This document shows positions 1 through 7,277 of a stretch of 14,402 nucleotides of DNA, one piece after another (position 1 is the first letter of the stretch; each line of letters begins with the position of its first letter). This DNA comes from Methylococcaceae bacterium UBA1147 (GTDB lineage Bacteria > Pseudomonadota > Gammaproteobacteria > Methylococcales > UBA1147): the NCBI GenBank assembly GCA_002311315.1, contig DBZZ01000088.1, forward strand, positions 1-14,402, given 5' to 3'. Both the position numbers and the translations under genes were made by a program. Below the pieces are notes generated by a model. The model did no database searches, was not told the DNA's origin, and was given only the letters and a program-made list of their open reading frames with translations.

Positions 1-44
1 ATATTTGGAGAACTAAAAAACCAACCTGTAAAAACAACGACTTA
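1..44. other. Sequence downstream of purD
   Basis: This is AT-rich DNA after the purD stop. Read on the minus strand it contains two T-runs, but no GC-rich stem precedes them, so I do not call a terminator. Confidence 0.3.
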
Positions 45-1325
45 TCACCCCCTACCGATTGCGCGGTAACCAATGTCCTTGCGGTAATAGACGTCCGGCC
101 AGTTGATCGAATGTGCCAGTGCATAGGCGTTTGCCTGCGCCTGTTCGATATTCTGACCGAGTGCGCAGGCACAAAGTACCCGACCGCCGGCGGTGACCAC
201 CGACCCTTCATCGTGGGCTGTGCCGGCATGGAATATCCTGGAGCCTTCGGCGTATGGAAGTGTGAGTCCTTCGATCACGTCGCCCTTGCGATAGTTTGCT
301 GGATAGCCGCCTGCCGCGAGCACAACACCCAGTGCCGGTTGCGGATTCCAGCGGGCTGTCGTGTTTTCAAGATTTTCGTCCAGCGCGGCTTCACACAGAT
401 CGACCAGATCGCTGTCCAGTCTCATCATGATTGGCTGGGTTTCCGGGTCGCCCATGCGGCAGTTGTATTCCAGTACTTTTGGGGTGCCGTCCCGGGTAAT
501 CATCAGTCCGGCATAGAGAAAGCCGGTATAGGGTTTGCCATCGGACGCCATTCCGCGAAGCGTGGGTTCGATGACCTGCTGCATGATCCGGTCGTGGATT
601 TCTGGCGTGACGACCGGCGCGGGCGAATAGGCACCCATTCCGCCGGTGTTGGGGCCGAAGTCACCGTCATCGCGGGCCTTGTGATCCTGAGACGTGGCCA
701 TTGGCAGGGTAGTCTTGCCGTCGGCAATGACGATGAAGCTGGCCTCCTCGCCCTCAAGGAACTCCTCGATTACAACCCGGGATCCGGCTTGCCCGAAAGC
801 GTTCCCGGAAAGCATCTCGCGGACTGCATTTTCGGCTTCTTGATGTGATTGGGCGATGATCACACCTTTTCCGGCCGCCAGCCCATCTGCTTTGATCACC
901 ACGGGAACGGGGCATTGCTCGAGGTAGGCCAGTGCGGCCCCGGTTTCGGTGAAGACCCCGTAGTCCCCGGTGGGGATCCCGTGGCGGTACAGGAAATCCT
1001 TGCAGAAAGACTTCGATCCTTCCAGTTGTGCAGCCCCCTGGCGGGGACCGAAACAGCGAAAGCCGGCTTCGGAGAAGATGTCCACGATGCCCGCAACCAG
1101 GGGGGCTTCCGGCCCGACAATCGTCAGGTCGATTTCTTGGCTGCGTGCGAAATCCAGCAGTCCGGCGATGTTTTCGGCGCTGATATCGACATTTTCTGTC
1201 TTTGGTTCGCCGGCGGTGCCCGCGTTTCCGGGTGCTACGTAAACGTGACGGACCCTTGATGACGAAGCGACTTTCCAGGCGATCGCGTGTTCTCGTCCGC
1301 CGCCCCCGATAACCAGTACATTCAT
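45..1325 (-). CDS. purD: Phosphoribosylamine--glycine ligase (GAR synthetase)
   Basis: This enzyme joins glycine to 5-phosphoribosylamine using ATP, giving glycinamide ribonucleotide, the second step of de novo purine synthesis in the cytoplasm. The 426-residue protein has the usual family length. It opens with the N-terminal motif VLVIGGGGREHA (about 3-14). The ATP-grasp region shows VVIKADGLAAGKGVI near 142-156 and SQDHKARDDGDFGPNTGGMG near 212-231. The metal-binding motif EYNCRMGDPETQP lies near 284-296. The ATG at 1325 begins directly with the conserved first strand. It sits 9 bp after the purH stop, so the two genes are very probably co-transcribed. The last 44 bases of the window after its stop show no clear hairpin terminator. 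Identification is very secure from motifs and context. Confidence 0.97.
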   Translation of the reverse strand: MNVLVIGGGGREHAIAWKVASSSRVRHVYVAPGNAGTAGEPKTENVDISAENIAGLLDFARSQEIDLTIVGPEAPLVAGIVDIFSEAGFRCFGPRQGAAQLEGSKSFCKDFLYRHGIPTGDYGVFTETGAALAYLEQCPVPVVIKADGLAAGKGVIIAQSHQEAENAVREMLSGNAFGQAGSRVVIEEFLEGEEASFIVIADGKTTLPMATSQDHKARDDGDFGPNTGGMGAYSPAPVVTPEIHDRIMQQVIEPTLRGMASDGKPYTGFLYAGLMITRDGTPKVLEYNCRMGDPETQPIMMRLDSDLVDLCEAALDENLENTTARWNPQPALGVVLAAGGYPANYRKGDVIEGLTLPYAEGSRIFHAGTAHDEGSVVTAGGRVLCACALGQNIEQAQANAYALAHSINWPDVYYRKDIGYRAIGRG

Positions 1326-1334
1326 GTTTGCACC

Positions 1335-2900
1335 CTAGTGCCGAAAATGGCGAATGCCGGTAAAGACCATTGCGATGTTGTGTTCGTTAGCCGCGGCGAT
1401 GGTTTCCTCGTCGCGCATTGAACCACCGGGCTGTATGACTGCGGTGATTCCGGCTTCCCCGGCGGCGTCGATTCCGTCCCTGAAGGGGAAGAAGGCATCG
1501 GAGGCCATCACCGAGCCGGGTACTTCAAGGCCTTCGTCGGCAGCCTTGATGCCCGCTATCCTAGCCGAATAGACACGGCTCATCTGGCCGGCACCGATGC
1601 CGACGGTTTTTTGATCCCTGGCGTAGACGATGGCATTGGATTTGACGAAGCGGGCGACTTTCCAGGCAAACAGCAGGTCTTGCAGTTCATTTGGTTCCGG
1701 CTGGCGATGGCTGACGACTTCCAGGTCATTGGTGGTTATTACCGCCTGGTCGGTGTCCTGGACCAGCAAACCGCCGGTGACCCGTTTGAAATCGAGCCGG
1801 GCTCCGGGCGATGCGTTCCACTGGCCGGATTCGAGTAATCGAACGTTCTTTTTTTGTTCGAGAATGGACCTAGCTTCCGGATGGATTTCGGGGGCAATGA
1901 TGACTTCTACAAACTGGCGACTGATGATCGTGTTCGCCGTTTCGGCGTCCAGCGGTCGGTTGAACGCGATGATGCCGCCGAACGCGGAAGTCGGATCGGT
2001 CGCATAGGCGCCTTGGTAGCTTTCCAGCGGGTCTTTGCCGCAGGCAACGCCGCAAGGGTTCGCGTGTTTCACGATCACGCAGGCCGTTTGTTCTGTGAAC
2101 GATTTCACGCATTCGAGGGCGGCGTCGCTGTCAGCGATATTGTTGTAGGAAAGGGCCTTTCCCTGTAGCTGTCTTGCTGATGAAATGGTTCCGCGTGCGG
2201 GTTGGCGTTCGGAATAGAAAGCGGCGTCTTGGTGAGGATTTTCCCCGTATCGTAGAACCTCGTTCAGGTCGAATTGAAGGTTGAGCGTCTCGGGAAATGC
2301 TTTATTGGTGACCTTCGCCAGGTAAGTCGCTATCGCAGTATCGTATTGGGCGGAATAAGCGAAACACTTGGCTGCAAGATGGAAGCGGATCTCGTTGTTG
2401 AGGCTGCCGGTGTTACGGATTTCCGCCAGAACGCGGTCGTAATCGGAGGGGTCGACTACTACGCCGACCGAAGCGTGGTTTTTAGCTGCGGCCCGGATCA
2501 TGGCTGGGCCGCCAATGTCGATGTTCTCGATCGCGGCACCCAGTGTGCAATCGGGGTTGGCGATGGTTTGCTGGAAGGGATACAGGTTTACGACAACCAG
2601 GTCGATCGGGTCGATATGGTGTTGCTGCATGACTTGATCGTCTGTGCCCCTTCGGCCAAGAATTCCGCCATGGATTCTCGGGTGGAGTGTCTTGATTCGG
2701 CCGTTCATCATTTCCGGAAAACCGGTATGGTCGGATACTTCCGTTACCGTGATGCCTTGGTCGGCTAGAAGTTTTGCCGTTCCGCCAGTTGACAGAATCT
2801 GGATGCCGAGGTCGGATAGGGCTCTGGCCAGAGCTACAATACCGCCCTTGTCTGAGACGCTGATCAGCGCCCGGGTGATGTTCTGAGACATAGTATCCAT
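1335..2900 (-). CDS. purH: Bifunctional AICAR transformylase / IMP cyclohydrolase
   Basis: This cytoplasmic enzyme carries out the last two steps of purine synthesis: formyl transfer to AICAR and ring closure to IMP. The 521-residue protein has both expected parts. An N-terminal cyclohydrolase (MGS-like) domain covers about residues 8-150, with ISVSDKGG, STGGTA and GRIKTLHPRIHGG. The AICAR transformylase domain follows, with RYGENPHQ (217-224) and the catalytic Lys-His pair in VKHANPCG (K278, H279). The start at 2900 gives MDTMSQ; a second ATG three codons downstream (2891) is equally possible, since neither has a strong ribosome site. The gene follows fis after 54 bp and precedes purD by 9 bp, matching the fis-purH-purD order of gammaproteobacteria. 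Confidence 0.97.
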   Translation of the reverse strand: MDTMSQNITRALISVSDKGGIVALARALSDLGIQILSTGGTAKLLADQGITVTEVSDHTGFPEMMNGRIKTLHPRIHGGILGRRGTDDQVMQQHHIDPIDLVVVNLYPFQQTIANPDCTLGAAIENIDIGGPAMIRAAAKNHASVGVVVDPSDYDRVLAEIRNTGSLNNEIRFHLAAKCFAYSAQYDTAIATYLAKVTNKAFPETLNLQFDLNEVLRYGENPHQDAAFYSERQPARGTISSARQLQGKALSYNNIADSDAALECVKSFTEQTACVIVKHANPCGVACGKDPLESYQGAYATDPTSAFGGIIAFNRPLDAETANTIISRQFVEVIIAPEIHPEARSILEQKKNVRLLESGQWNASPGARLDFKRVTGGLLVQDTDQAVITTNDLEVVSHRQPEPNELQDLLFAWKVARFVKSNAIVYARDQKTVGIGAGQMSRVYSARIAGIKAADEGLEVPGSVMASDAFFPFRDGIDAAGEAGITAVIQPGGSMRDEETIAAANEHNIAMVFTGIRHFRH

Positions 2901-2954
2901 CTTGGTGATGAAAGAGGGAAGGGAAGTCGTGGAACCGGCGGTTCTGGCGCCGGG

Positions 2955-3251
2955 TTACTCGAGACCGTAATGGCTGATTTTTTTGCGCAGGGTTGAGCGG
3001 CTGATTCCCAGCATCCGGGAGGCCTTGGTCTGGTTGTGACCGGCATACTTCAGGACTGTCTCGATCAGGGGTTTTTCGACTTCGCCGATTACGAAGGTAT
3101 ACAGATTGCTGGCGGGGTGTCCGTTGATCTGCAGGAAATACTGTTCCACGGCACTGCGCACGTGCTCGGCGAGAGTGATCGTCGGGCCACTTTCAAGGCT
3201 CCCGGAAGCGGGGTGACTGAGGCTGATGATTCGCTCAGTTCTCTCGGTCAT
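2955..3251 (-). CDS. fis: DNA-binding protein Fis
   Basis: Fis is a small nucleoid protein that bends DNA and in related bacteria stimulates rRNA promoters and recombination in fast growth. The 98-residue product matches the E. coli length. Its C-terminal half (about 60-98) holds the conserved dimer helix and helix-turn-helix, readable as KPLIETVLKYAGHNQTKAS followed by RMLGISRSTLRKKI. The N-terminal arm is diverged, as is normal between families. The ATG at 3251 overlaps the dusB stop in an ATGA arrangement, so translation is probably coupled to dusB. The dusB-fis pair is a hallmark of gammaproteobacteria. The NtrC C-terminal domain has a similar helix-turn-helix, but the size and the neighbours make Fis the clear choice. 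Confidence 0.95.
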   Translation of the reverse strand: MTERTERIISLSHPASGSLESGPTITLAEHVRSAVEQYFLQINGHPASNLYTFVIGEVEKPLIETVLKYAGHNQTKASRMLGISRSTLRKKISHYGLE

Positions 3252-4231
3252 GCCGCAAGCCCGTTTTCTGTCTGATTGAACACCAAATTCACAAGCGCCA
3301 TTTGTTCTAGTGGTTGTTCAGCGGAATTGATTCGTCTCATGGCTTCAACTGAGACGGCCAGGTTTTTCTTCATGTACCAGCCAATATGCTTGCGAGCAAT
3401 CCGGACACCGTTAACGTCTCCATAGAAGCCGTACAGCTGTTCCAGATGGTCGGTGATAATACGCCGAAGCCGTTCCCGGGACGGGCTTTCAAGCAACTGA
3501 TTATTAGAAATAAACTGCTGGATTTGTTGGAAAATCCAAGGCTGTCCCTGTGCTCCTCTGCCGATCATAATAGCATCTGCGCCGGTAAGTTGAAGCACTA
3601 ATTGTGCTTTTTTTGGTGTGTCGATATCACCGTTGGCGATCACCGGGATCCGGACGCGTTGTTTAACGTTCCTGATAGTCTCAAACTCTGCCCGCCCGGA
3701 AAAGCCGCAGGCCTTGGTTCGGCCGTGGATCGTCAATGCACAGATACCCGAATCCTCGGCAATCCGGGCGATTTCGGTCGCGTTCCGGTTATCCTTATCC
3801 CATCCGGTGCGGATTTTGAGTGTCACCGGTAGGTCAACCGCCTCGACGACCGTACCGAGGATGCTGGCGACCAGTTTTTCATCCCTAAGTAAGGCTGATC
3901 CGGCGGCCGCGTTACAGACCTTCTTTGCAGGACATCCCATGTTGATGTCGATGACCTGGGCTCCTTGATCGGCGTTGTAACGGGCGGCATCTGCCATTTG
4001 AAGTGGGTCGGCTCCCACGATCTGCACGATGCGGGGTTCCTGCTCGCCGTTGTGATCTGCTTTGAGAAGTGTACGCCGGTTCTTCCTGAGAGCCGGGTTG
4101 GCCGAGATCATTTCCGACACAGCCATTCCGGCTCCGAAGCTTCTGCAGATCTGGCGGAATGGGCGATCAGTAACGCCAGCCATGGGGGCGAGGATTAGGT
4201 TCGTGTCGAGTTTGTATGGGCCGATTTGCAT
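3248..4231 (-). CDS. dusB: tRNA-dihydrouridine synthase B
   Basis: DusB is an FMN enzyme that uses NADPH to reduce a uridine in the tRNA D-loop to dihydrouridine (U17 in E. coli). The 327-residue protein is a TIM-barrel with APMAGVTDRPFR (15-26), the catalytic cysteine C100 in NMGCPAKKV, KIRTGWD (139-145), TIHGRT (167-172), ANGDI (199-203) and the flavin-phosphate loop IGRGAQGQPWIF (223-234). The frame stays open upstream to 4660, but that part overlaps the next gene and shows no family similarity. The ATG at 4231 matches the family N-terminus and follows a ribosome site AGGAG (4236-4240). It overlaps fis by 4 bp and begins 53 bp after the hydroxylase-family gene. Confidence 0.96.
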   Translation of the reverse strand: MQIGPYKLDTNLILAPMAGVTDRPFRQICRSFGAGMAVSEMISANPALRKNRRTLLKADHNGEQEPRIVQIVGADPLQMADAARYNADQGAQVIDINMGCPAKKVCNAAAGSALLRDEKLVASILGTVVEAVDLPVTLKIRTGWDKDNRNATEIARIAEDSGICALTIHGRTKACGFSGRAEFETIRNVKQRVRIPVIANGDIDTPKKAQLVLQLTGADAIMIGRGAQGQPWIFQQIQQFISNNQLLESPSRERLRRIITDHLEQLYGFYGDVNGVRIARKHIGWYMKKNLAVSVEAMRRINSAEQPLEQMALVNLVFNQTENGLAA

Positions 4232-4235
4232 GTTT

Positions 4236-4240
4236 CTCCT
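4236..4240 (-). promoter_or_regulatory. Ribosome binding site deciding the dusB start
   Basis: On the minus strand AGGAG stands 4 bases before the ATG at 4231. It is one of the clearer Shine-Dalgarno sequences in the window. Together with the family N-terminus it supports starting dusB here rather than at the far-upstream ATG near 4660. Confidence 0.7.
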
Positions 4241-4284
4241 GGGTTTGATGCTCGCCATGCTTGATGTGTGGCCTGGGAGGCCCG

Positions 4285-5118
4285 CTATTCTAGATCTTCC
4301 GTGTCTGTTGGTGAAGCCCGGGTATCCGAGTCGCCTCGTGTTCGGGTAAACGGCATTTGCAGCAGATCGCGGAAACTGGGCGGTTCGGAGCTGCCCCGTT
4401 CTAGGATCCCGATGCAGATCTTTTCCTGGGACAGTGATGGGCTTCCCCGGTAAGTCTTGAAGGCTTGGTCCCACCAGGGGACCGAAAATCCGAAGTTGGA
4501 ATCGGTTTCTGCCCGGACCGATGAATGATGAATGCGGTGGAGATCCGGTGTAATCAGGATTTTCCGAACAAAACGTTCCCCGAGTTGAGGGATCTGGACG
4601 TTGCCGTGATTGAATAGGGCACAGGCATTCAGGAGGGTCTCGAATGCAACCACCGTCCACGGCGAGACTCCCATGGCCAGCACTAGGGCCATCTTGTAAT
4701 ACATGGAGAATAGGGCTTCCAACGGGTGGAAGCGTACCCCGGTGGTCGTGTCAAATCCCGGATCGCTGTGATGTACCTTGTGGAATTGCCAGAAAAGCGG
4801 AACAACGTGGAGCAGTCGGTGTTGCAGGTAGATGGCCAAATCGAGAATCAGTAGTCCTGAAAAAATCGCGATCCAGGGTACCAGGTCCAGCTGGTTGAAG
4901 AGCCCTAGTCGATGTTCGGCTGCGTACCCTGCGGTGGCAAAGACACCACCTGCTGTCAAAAGCCTAAGAACGCCGAAATTCACCAGCATTATGCCGAGGT
5001 TGATCGAAATACGCCTGGATTTGGGCTGCTGGAAGCAACGGAATGGGCGCAGCCGTTCCCAGGCCAGCATCAAGGTCAGGACGACTAGAAAGATTACGAA
5101 CCGAACGCTTAATTCCAT
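4285..5118 (-). CDS. Fatty acid hydroxylase / sterol desaturase family membrane protein
   Basis: This is an integral-membrane di-iron oxygenase of the fatty acid hydroxylase superfamily. Enzymes of this type hydroxylate or desaturate lipids using oxygen; the substrate here cannot be read from sequence. The 277-residue protein shows the histidine clusters that bind iron: HRLLH (100-104), HKVHH (113-117), FHPLE (H131), FNHGN (H171) and HRIHH (194-198). Hydrophobic segments lie near 5-20, 41-65, 80-98 and 142-168. A polar tail of about 50 residues follows the last cluster. The ATG at 5118 starts at the first membrane segment. The gene lies between a glycosyltransferase and dusB, where housekeeping genes usually meet, so it looks like an accessory insertion. 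The family is confident; the function is not. Confidence 0.88.
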   Translation of the reverse strand: MELSVRFVIFLVVLTLMLAWERLRPFRCFQQPKSRRISINLGIMLVNFGVLRLLTAGGVFATAGYAAEHRLGLFNQLDLVPWIAIFSGLLILDLAIYLQHRLLHVVPLFWQFHKVHHSDPGFDTTTGVRFHPLEALFSMYYKMALVLAMGVSPWTVVAFETLLNACALFNHGNVQIPQLGERFVRKILITPDLHRIHHSSVRAETDSNFGFSVPWWDQAFKTYRGSPSLSQEKICIGILERGSSEPPSFRDLLQMPFTRTRGDSDTRASPTDTEDLE

Positions 5119-5374
5119 TGATCGCGATGTAATAAGTCGTCAAACTACCTCTGGGTGTATGTTAACTGAAACATCGGGTGCATGGAGGGGCAGAGGGAAG
5201 ACCGGTTTTTGAATCCGAATGAGTCTACGATCCTTAGAACGTGCCCCGGTTCGGTTTCGATGATCCTGAAATCAACCGGACCAGTTGTTTCTAGTTTGAA
5301 CGCTTGTTCCGCTGCCAGGCCGGTTTTCGGTTGCTTCGCGACTGGTTTGGTCGCCCGGCATGCAGGCTACTAAA
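5119..5374. other. 256-bp gap with a start-less open frame, possible gene remnant
   Basis: No intact gene is visible between the hydroxylase-family gene and the glycosyltransferase. On the minus strand, bases 5366-5145 form an uninterrupted 73-codon frame closed by TAG, preceded at once by another TAG and holding no ATG, GTG or TTG near its beginning. Its translation looks moderately protein-like, with TTGPVDFRIIETEPG and VLRIVDSFGF, but I do not recognise it. It could be the tail of a decayed gene or chance. The plus strand also has a 63-codon ATG frame (5182-5373) with no recognisable content. The gap may also carry the promoter of the hydroxylase-family gene; I cannot point to clear -35 and -10 boxes. 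Confidence 0.4.
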
Positions 5375-6073
5375 TTACCGGTACCATCGGGACAAGGTCT
5401 CCGGCTTGACGCCAAGAAAGTAAAACAGCCTCAGGGACCACATCAGAAAAATGGTCCGAACGATTCCATTCTGTTCCCAGCGACGGCTGGAAGTGGTTGC
5501 TTTCGGTCCCAGGCAGACTGGCGGGACGGTTTTCCTCAGTGACTTGCTCAAGGCGATGTCTTCCATGATCGGTATTTCACTGTATGCTCCCACCTGCCAG
5601 AACAGTTCAGGGCGGATGAAGATACATTGATCTCCGGTCGCGATGCCGGTCATTTTTGATCGCTGGTTGATCAGGAATTCAATCACCCTGAACAGGCGGT
5701 GATTGCCGCTTAGCCGGATATCAAACCGGCCCCAGGCGCCGTCCTTGTCCATCTCCTGTTTCAGAAGCCGGGGGGCGTCTACAGGGAGCCGTGTATCCGC
5801 GTGCAGAAACAACAGGCAGGTTCCTTTTGCGTGTCGGGCACCGTGGTTCATCTGCACAGCGCGGCCACGGGGGGAGCCACGAAGCACTATATCGGCCCGA
5901 GCGCAGGCGATTTCCAGGGTGCCATCGGTGCTGCCTCCGTCGACGACGATGATCTCGACTTCGTTGTTTCGAGCCGGCTGCAGGGATTGCAGGGTTGAGG
6001 CAAGAACACTTGCCTCGTTCAGGGTTGGTAGGATGATACTGAGCCAGGGGTTCTTGTCGGTGCGCTCTTTCAT
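5375..6073 (-). CDS. Family 2 glycosyltransferase of the TIGR04283 type
   Basis: This is a cytoplasmic GT-A glycosyltransferase like those named TIGR04283 (arsenosugar or rSAM/selenodomain-associated transferase 2). From the ATG at 6073 it is 232 residues, the usual family size. It shows LSIILPTLNE (11-20), IIVVDGGSTDGT (41-52), RGRAVQMNHGA (69-79), the DxD-like LFLHADT (88-94), WGRFDIRLSG (114-123), GIATGDQCIF (143-152), IPIMEDIALS (167-176) and SSRRWEQNG (195-203). The frame is open further up to a TTG at 6178, but those 35 residues are unlike the family. No radical SAM partner or TIGR04282 transferase is visible nearby, so the arsenosugar label is only a family name here. The acceptor is unknown. 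Confidence 0.87.
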   Translation of the reverse strand: MKERTDKNPWLSIILPTLNEASVLASTLQSLQPARNNEVEIIVVDGGSTDGTLEIACARADIVLRGSPRGRAVQMNHGARHAKGTCLLFLHADTRLPVDAPRLLKQEMDKDGAWGRFDIRLSGNHRLFRVIEFLINQRSKMTGIATGDQCIFIRPELFWQVGAYSEIPIMEDIALSKSLRKTVPPVCLGPKATTSSRRWEQNGIVRTIFLMWSLRLFYFLGVKPETLSRWYR

Positions 6074-6225
6074 GACCCGTTTCGGCCTTGGAACCGGCGG
6101 TAATGTGACAACACGGCCTGGTGCTGACTCCTTTCCGGGTTGTGGCTGCCCGCGCAAGTCATTTGGTGTCTTTGCCAAAAGCGAGTGAAGTCGGGCTGGT
6201 AGCAGTAACGCATTCGGCGGAAAGG
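6074..6225. other. Spacer between prmA and the glycosyltransferase
   Basis: If the glycosyltransferase starts at 6073, 152 bases separate it from the prmA stop. The minus strand holds a good AAAGGAG motif near 6135-6141, but no in-frame start follows at a useful distance. A TTG at 6178 could add 35 residues to the transferase. I see no hairpin terminator and no separate gene. Confidence 0.45.
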
Positions 6226-7125
6226 TCAGGTTCTTTTCTTGCGTTCGGGCGCCTTTCGTCCAGCCAGCAAAACCCAGCCTTCACGGAGTGCCGGAGGAAA
6301 GAAGACAAAATCTTCCAGGTAGGCTTTCCTGACTTCGTCGGCCTGTTCCTTGAGGATTCCGGACAGGATCAATTTTCCTCCAGGCTGGACCAGCCCGGAG
6401 ATAGTAGAGGCCAGTTCCTGCAGTGGGTTGGCGAGGATATTGGCGATGACTAGCTCCGATGGTTGGTCATCGATTTCTCCTGGACGGCGGCAGCTGATGC
6501 GGCTTTCGACTCCGTTCCTGATCGCGTTTTCCACGGTAGCGCTCAGGGCTTGTTCGTCGATATCGAGGGCAACGGCTTGTTTGGCGCCAAGCAGGATTGC
6601 GGCAATGGCCAAGATCCCCGACCCGCATCCGTAATCGATGATTCTCAGGCCATCAAGGTTCTCGCTGGCCAGTCGTTCCAGACATAGTTCAGTGGTGGGG
6701 TGGGTTCCGGTGCCGAATGCCAGGCCAGGGTCGAGATACAGGTTTACGGCGTCGGGGTTGGGTGGCGGTAGGTGGGAGGGGCAGACCCAAAGCCGTTCAC
6801 TGAACTGCATGGGTTTGAACTGGTCCATCCATTCGCGTTCCCAAACGCGATCGGCAATGACTTCCTTTTGCCAGTTCTCTGTCGCTGTTCCCGGTAGCTG
6901 CTGAAGAACCGACTCGCGCACTGTTTCTAGGCTAACCGGTTTTTCAAACAGGGCCCGTATGGCGGTTTTGTTCCATACCGGGTGCGACCCGGGCGGGGGT
7001 ACGTACAGCGGCTGATCTTCTGCATCGCTGAAGGAGATCGAGACAGCACCCAGGCCGCTCAGCGCTTCGGCAACTGTTTCGCAGGTGGCCTCGCTGGTTA
7101 CAACCGAGATTTGCTGCCAGTCCAA
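6226..7125 (-). CDS. prmA: Ribosomal protein L11 methyltransferase
   Basis: PrmA uses S-adenosylmethionine to trimethylate ribosomal protein L11. The 299-residue protein has an N-terminal L11-recognition domain (about 1-90), then LDPGLAFGTGTHPTT (131-145), the SAM-binding motif IDYGCGSGIL (163-172), the acidic residue at the end of strand 2 in ALDID (186-190) and the NILANPLQEL motif (229-238). The start is unusual. The family N-terminus (MDWQQIS, compare MPWIQLK in E. coli) begins at a TTG at 7125. An in-frame stop lies six codons upstream with no ATG or GTG between, and the first downstream ATG is residue 100. TTG is therefore the only sensible start. The gene follows accC by 152 bp, as in other gammaproteobacteria. 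Confidence 0.95.
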   Translation of the reverse strand: MDWQQISVVTSEATCETVAEALSGLGAVSISFSDAEDQPLYVPPPGSHPVWNKTAIRALFEKPVSLETVRESVLQQLPGTATENWQKEVIADRVWEREWMDQFKPMQFSERLWVCPSHLPPPNPDAVNLYLDPGLAFGTGTHPTTELCLERLASENLDGLRIIDYGCGSGILAIAAILLGAKQAVALDIDEQALSATVENAIRNGVESRISCRRPGEIDDQPSELVIANILANPLQELASTISGLVQPGGKLILSGILKEQADEVRKAYLEDFVFFPPALREGWVLLAGRKAPERKKRT

Positions 7126-7277
7126 GGCGAGTTTTTCCGGTCACGGGTTTCGCAGAGCGCGGAGTTGACTCTGCTGCTAGGAAAAGGCGATTTCATGCTC
7201 CAATGCTTGCTATCAAGACATGGTTTGAGTGATCAGGGCTTACCGCCTGCCGGAGTCCGAACAGTGCCAATGGCAAC
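7126..7277. other. accC-prmA spacer, no gene
   Basis: This 152-bp gap separates accC from prmA. It holds a small perfect inverted repeat, TGCCA-A-TGGCA, near 7265-7275, which has a one-base centre and no following T-run, so it is not a convincing terminator. No clear promoter boxes or small gene were seen. Confidence 0.4.

Noticed and set aside
111..848. 245-codon plus-strand frame opposite purD
   Set aside because: The minus strand encodes a complete, conserved PurD; the plus frame is a shadow of high-GC third positions with no family motifs.
4264..4276. Small inverted repeat GGCCT-GGG-AGGCC between the hydroxylase-family gene and dusB
   Set aside because: The stem is only 5 bp and no T-run follows on either strand, so it is not a convincing terminator.
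4232..4660. N-terminal extension of dusB to an ATG near 4660
   Set aside because: It overlaps the hydroxylase-family gene, resembles no dihydrouridine synthase, and the ATG at 4231 has a ribosome site and the family N-terminus.
5375..6073. Arsenosugar biosynthesis role for the glycosyltransferase
   Set aside because: The name comes from the family; no radical SAM arsenosugar enzyme or other arsenic gene is present in the window.
7265..7275. Inverted repeat TGCCA-A-TGGCA near the accC stop as a terminator
   Set aside because: A one-base centre and the absence of a T-run make an intrinsic terminator unlikely.
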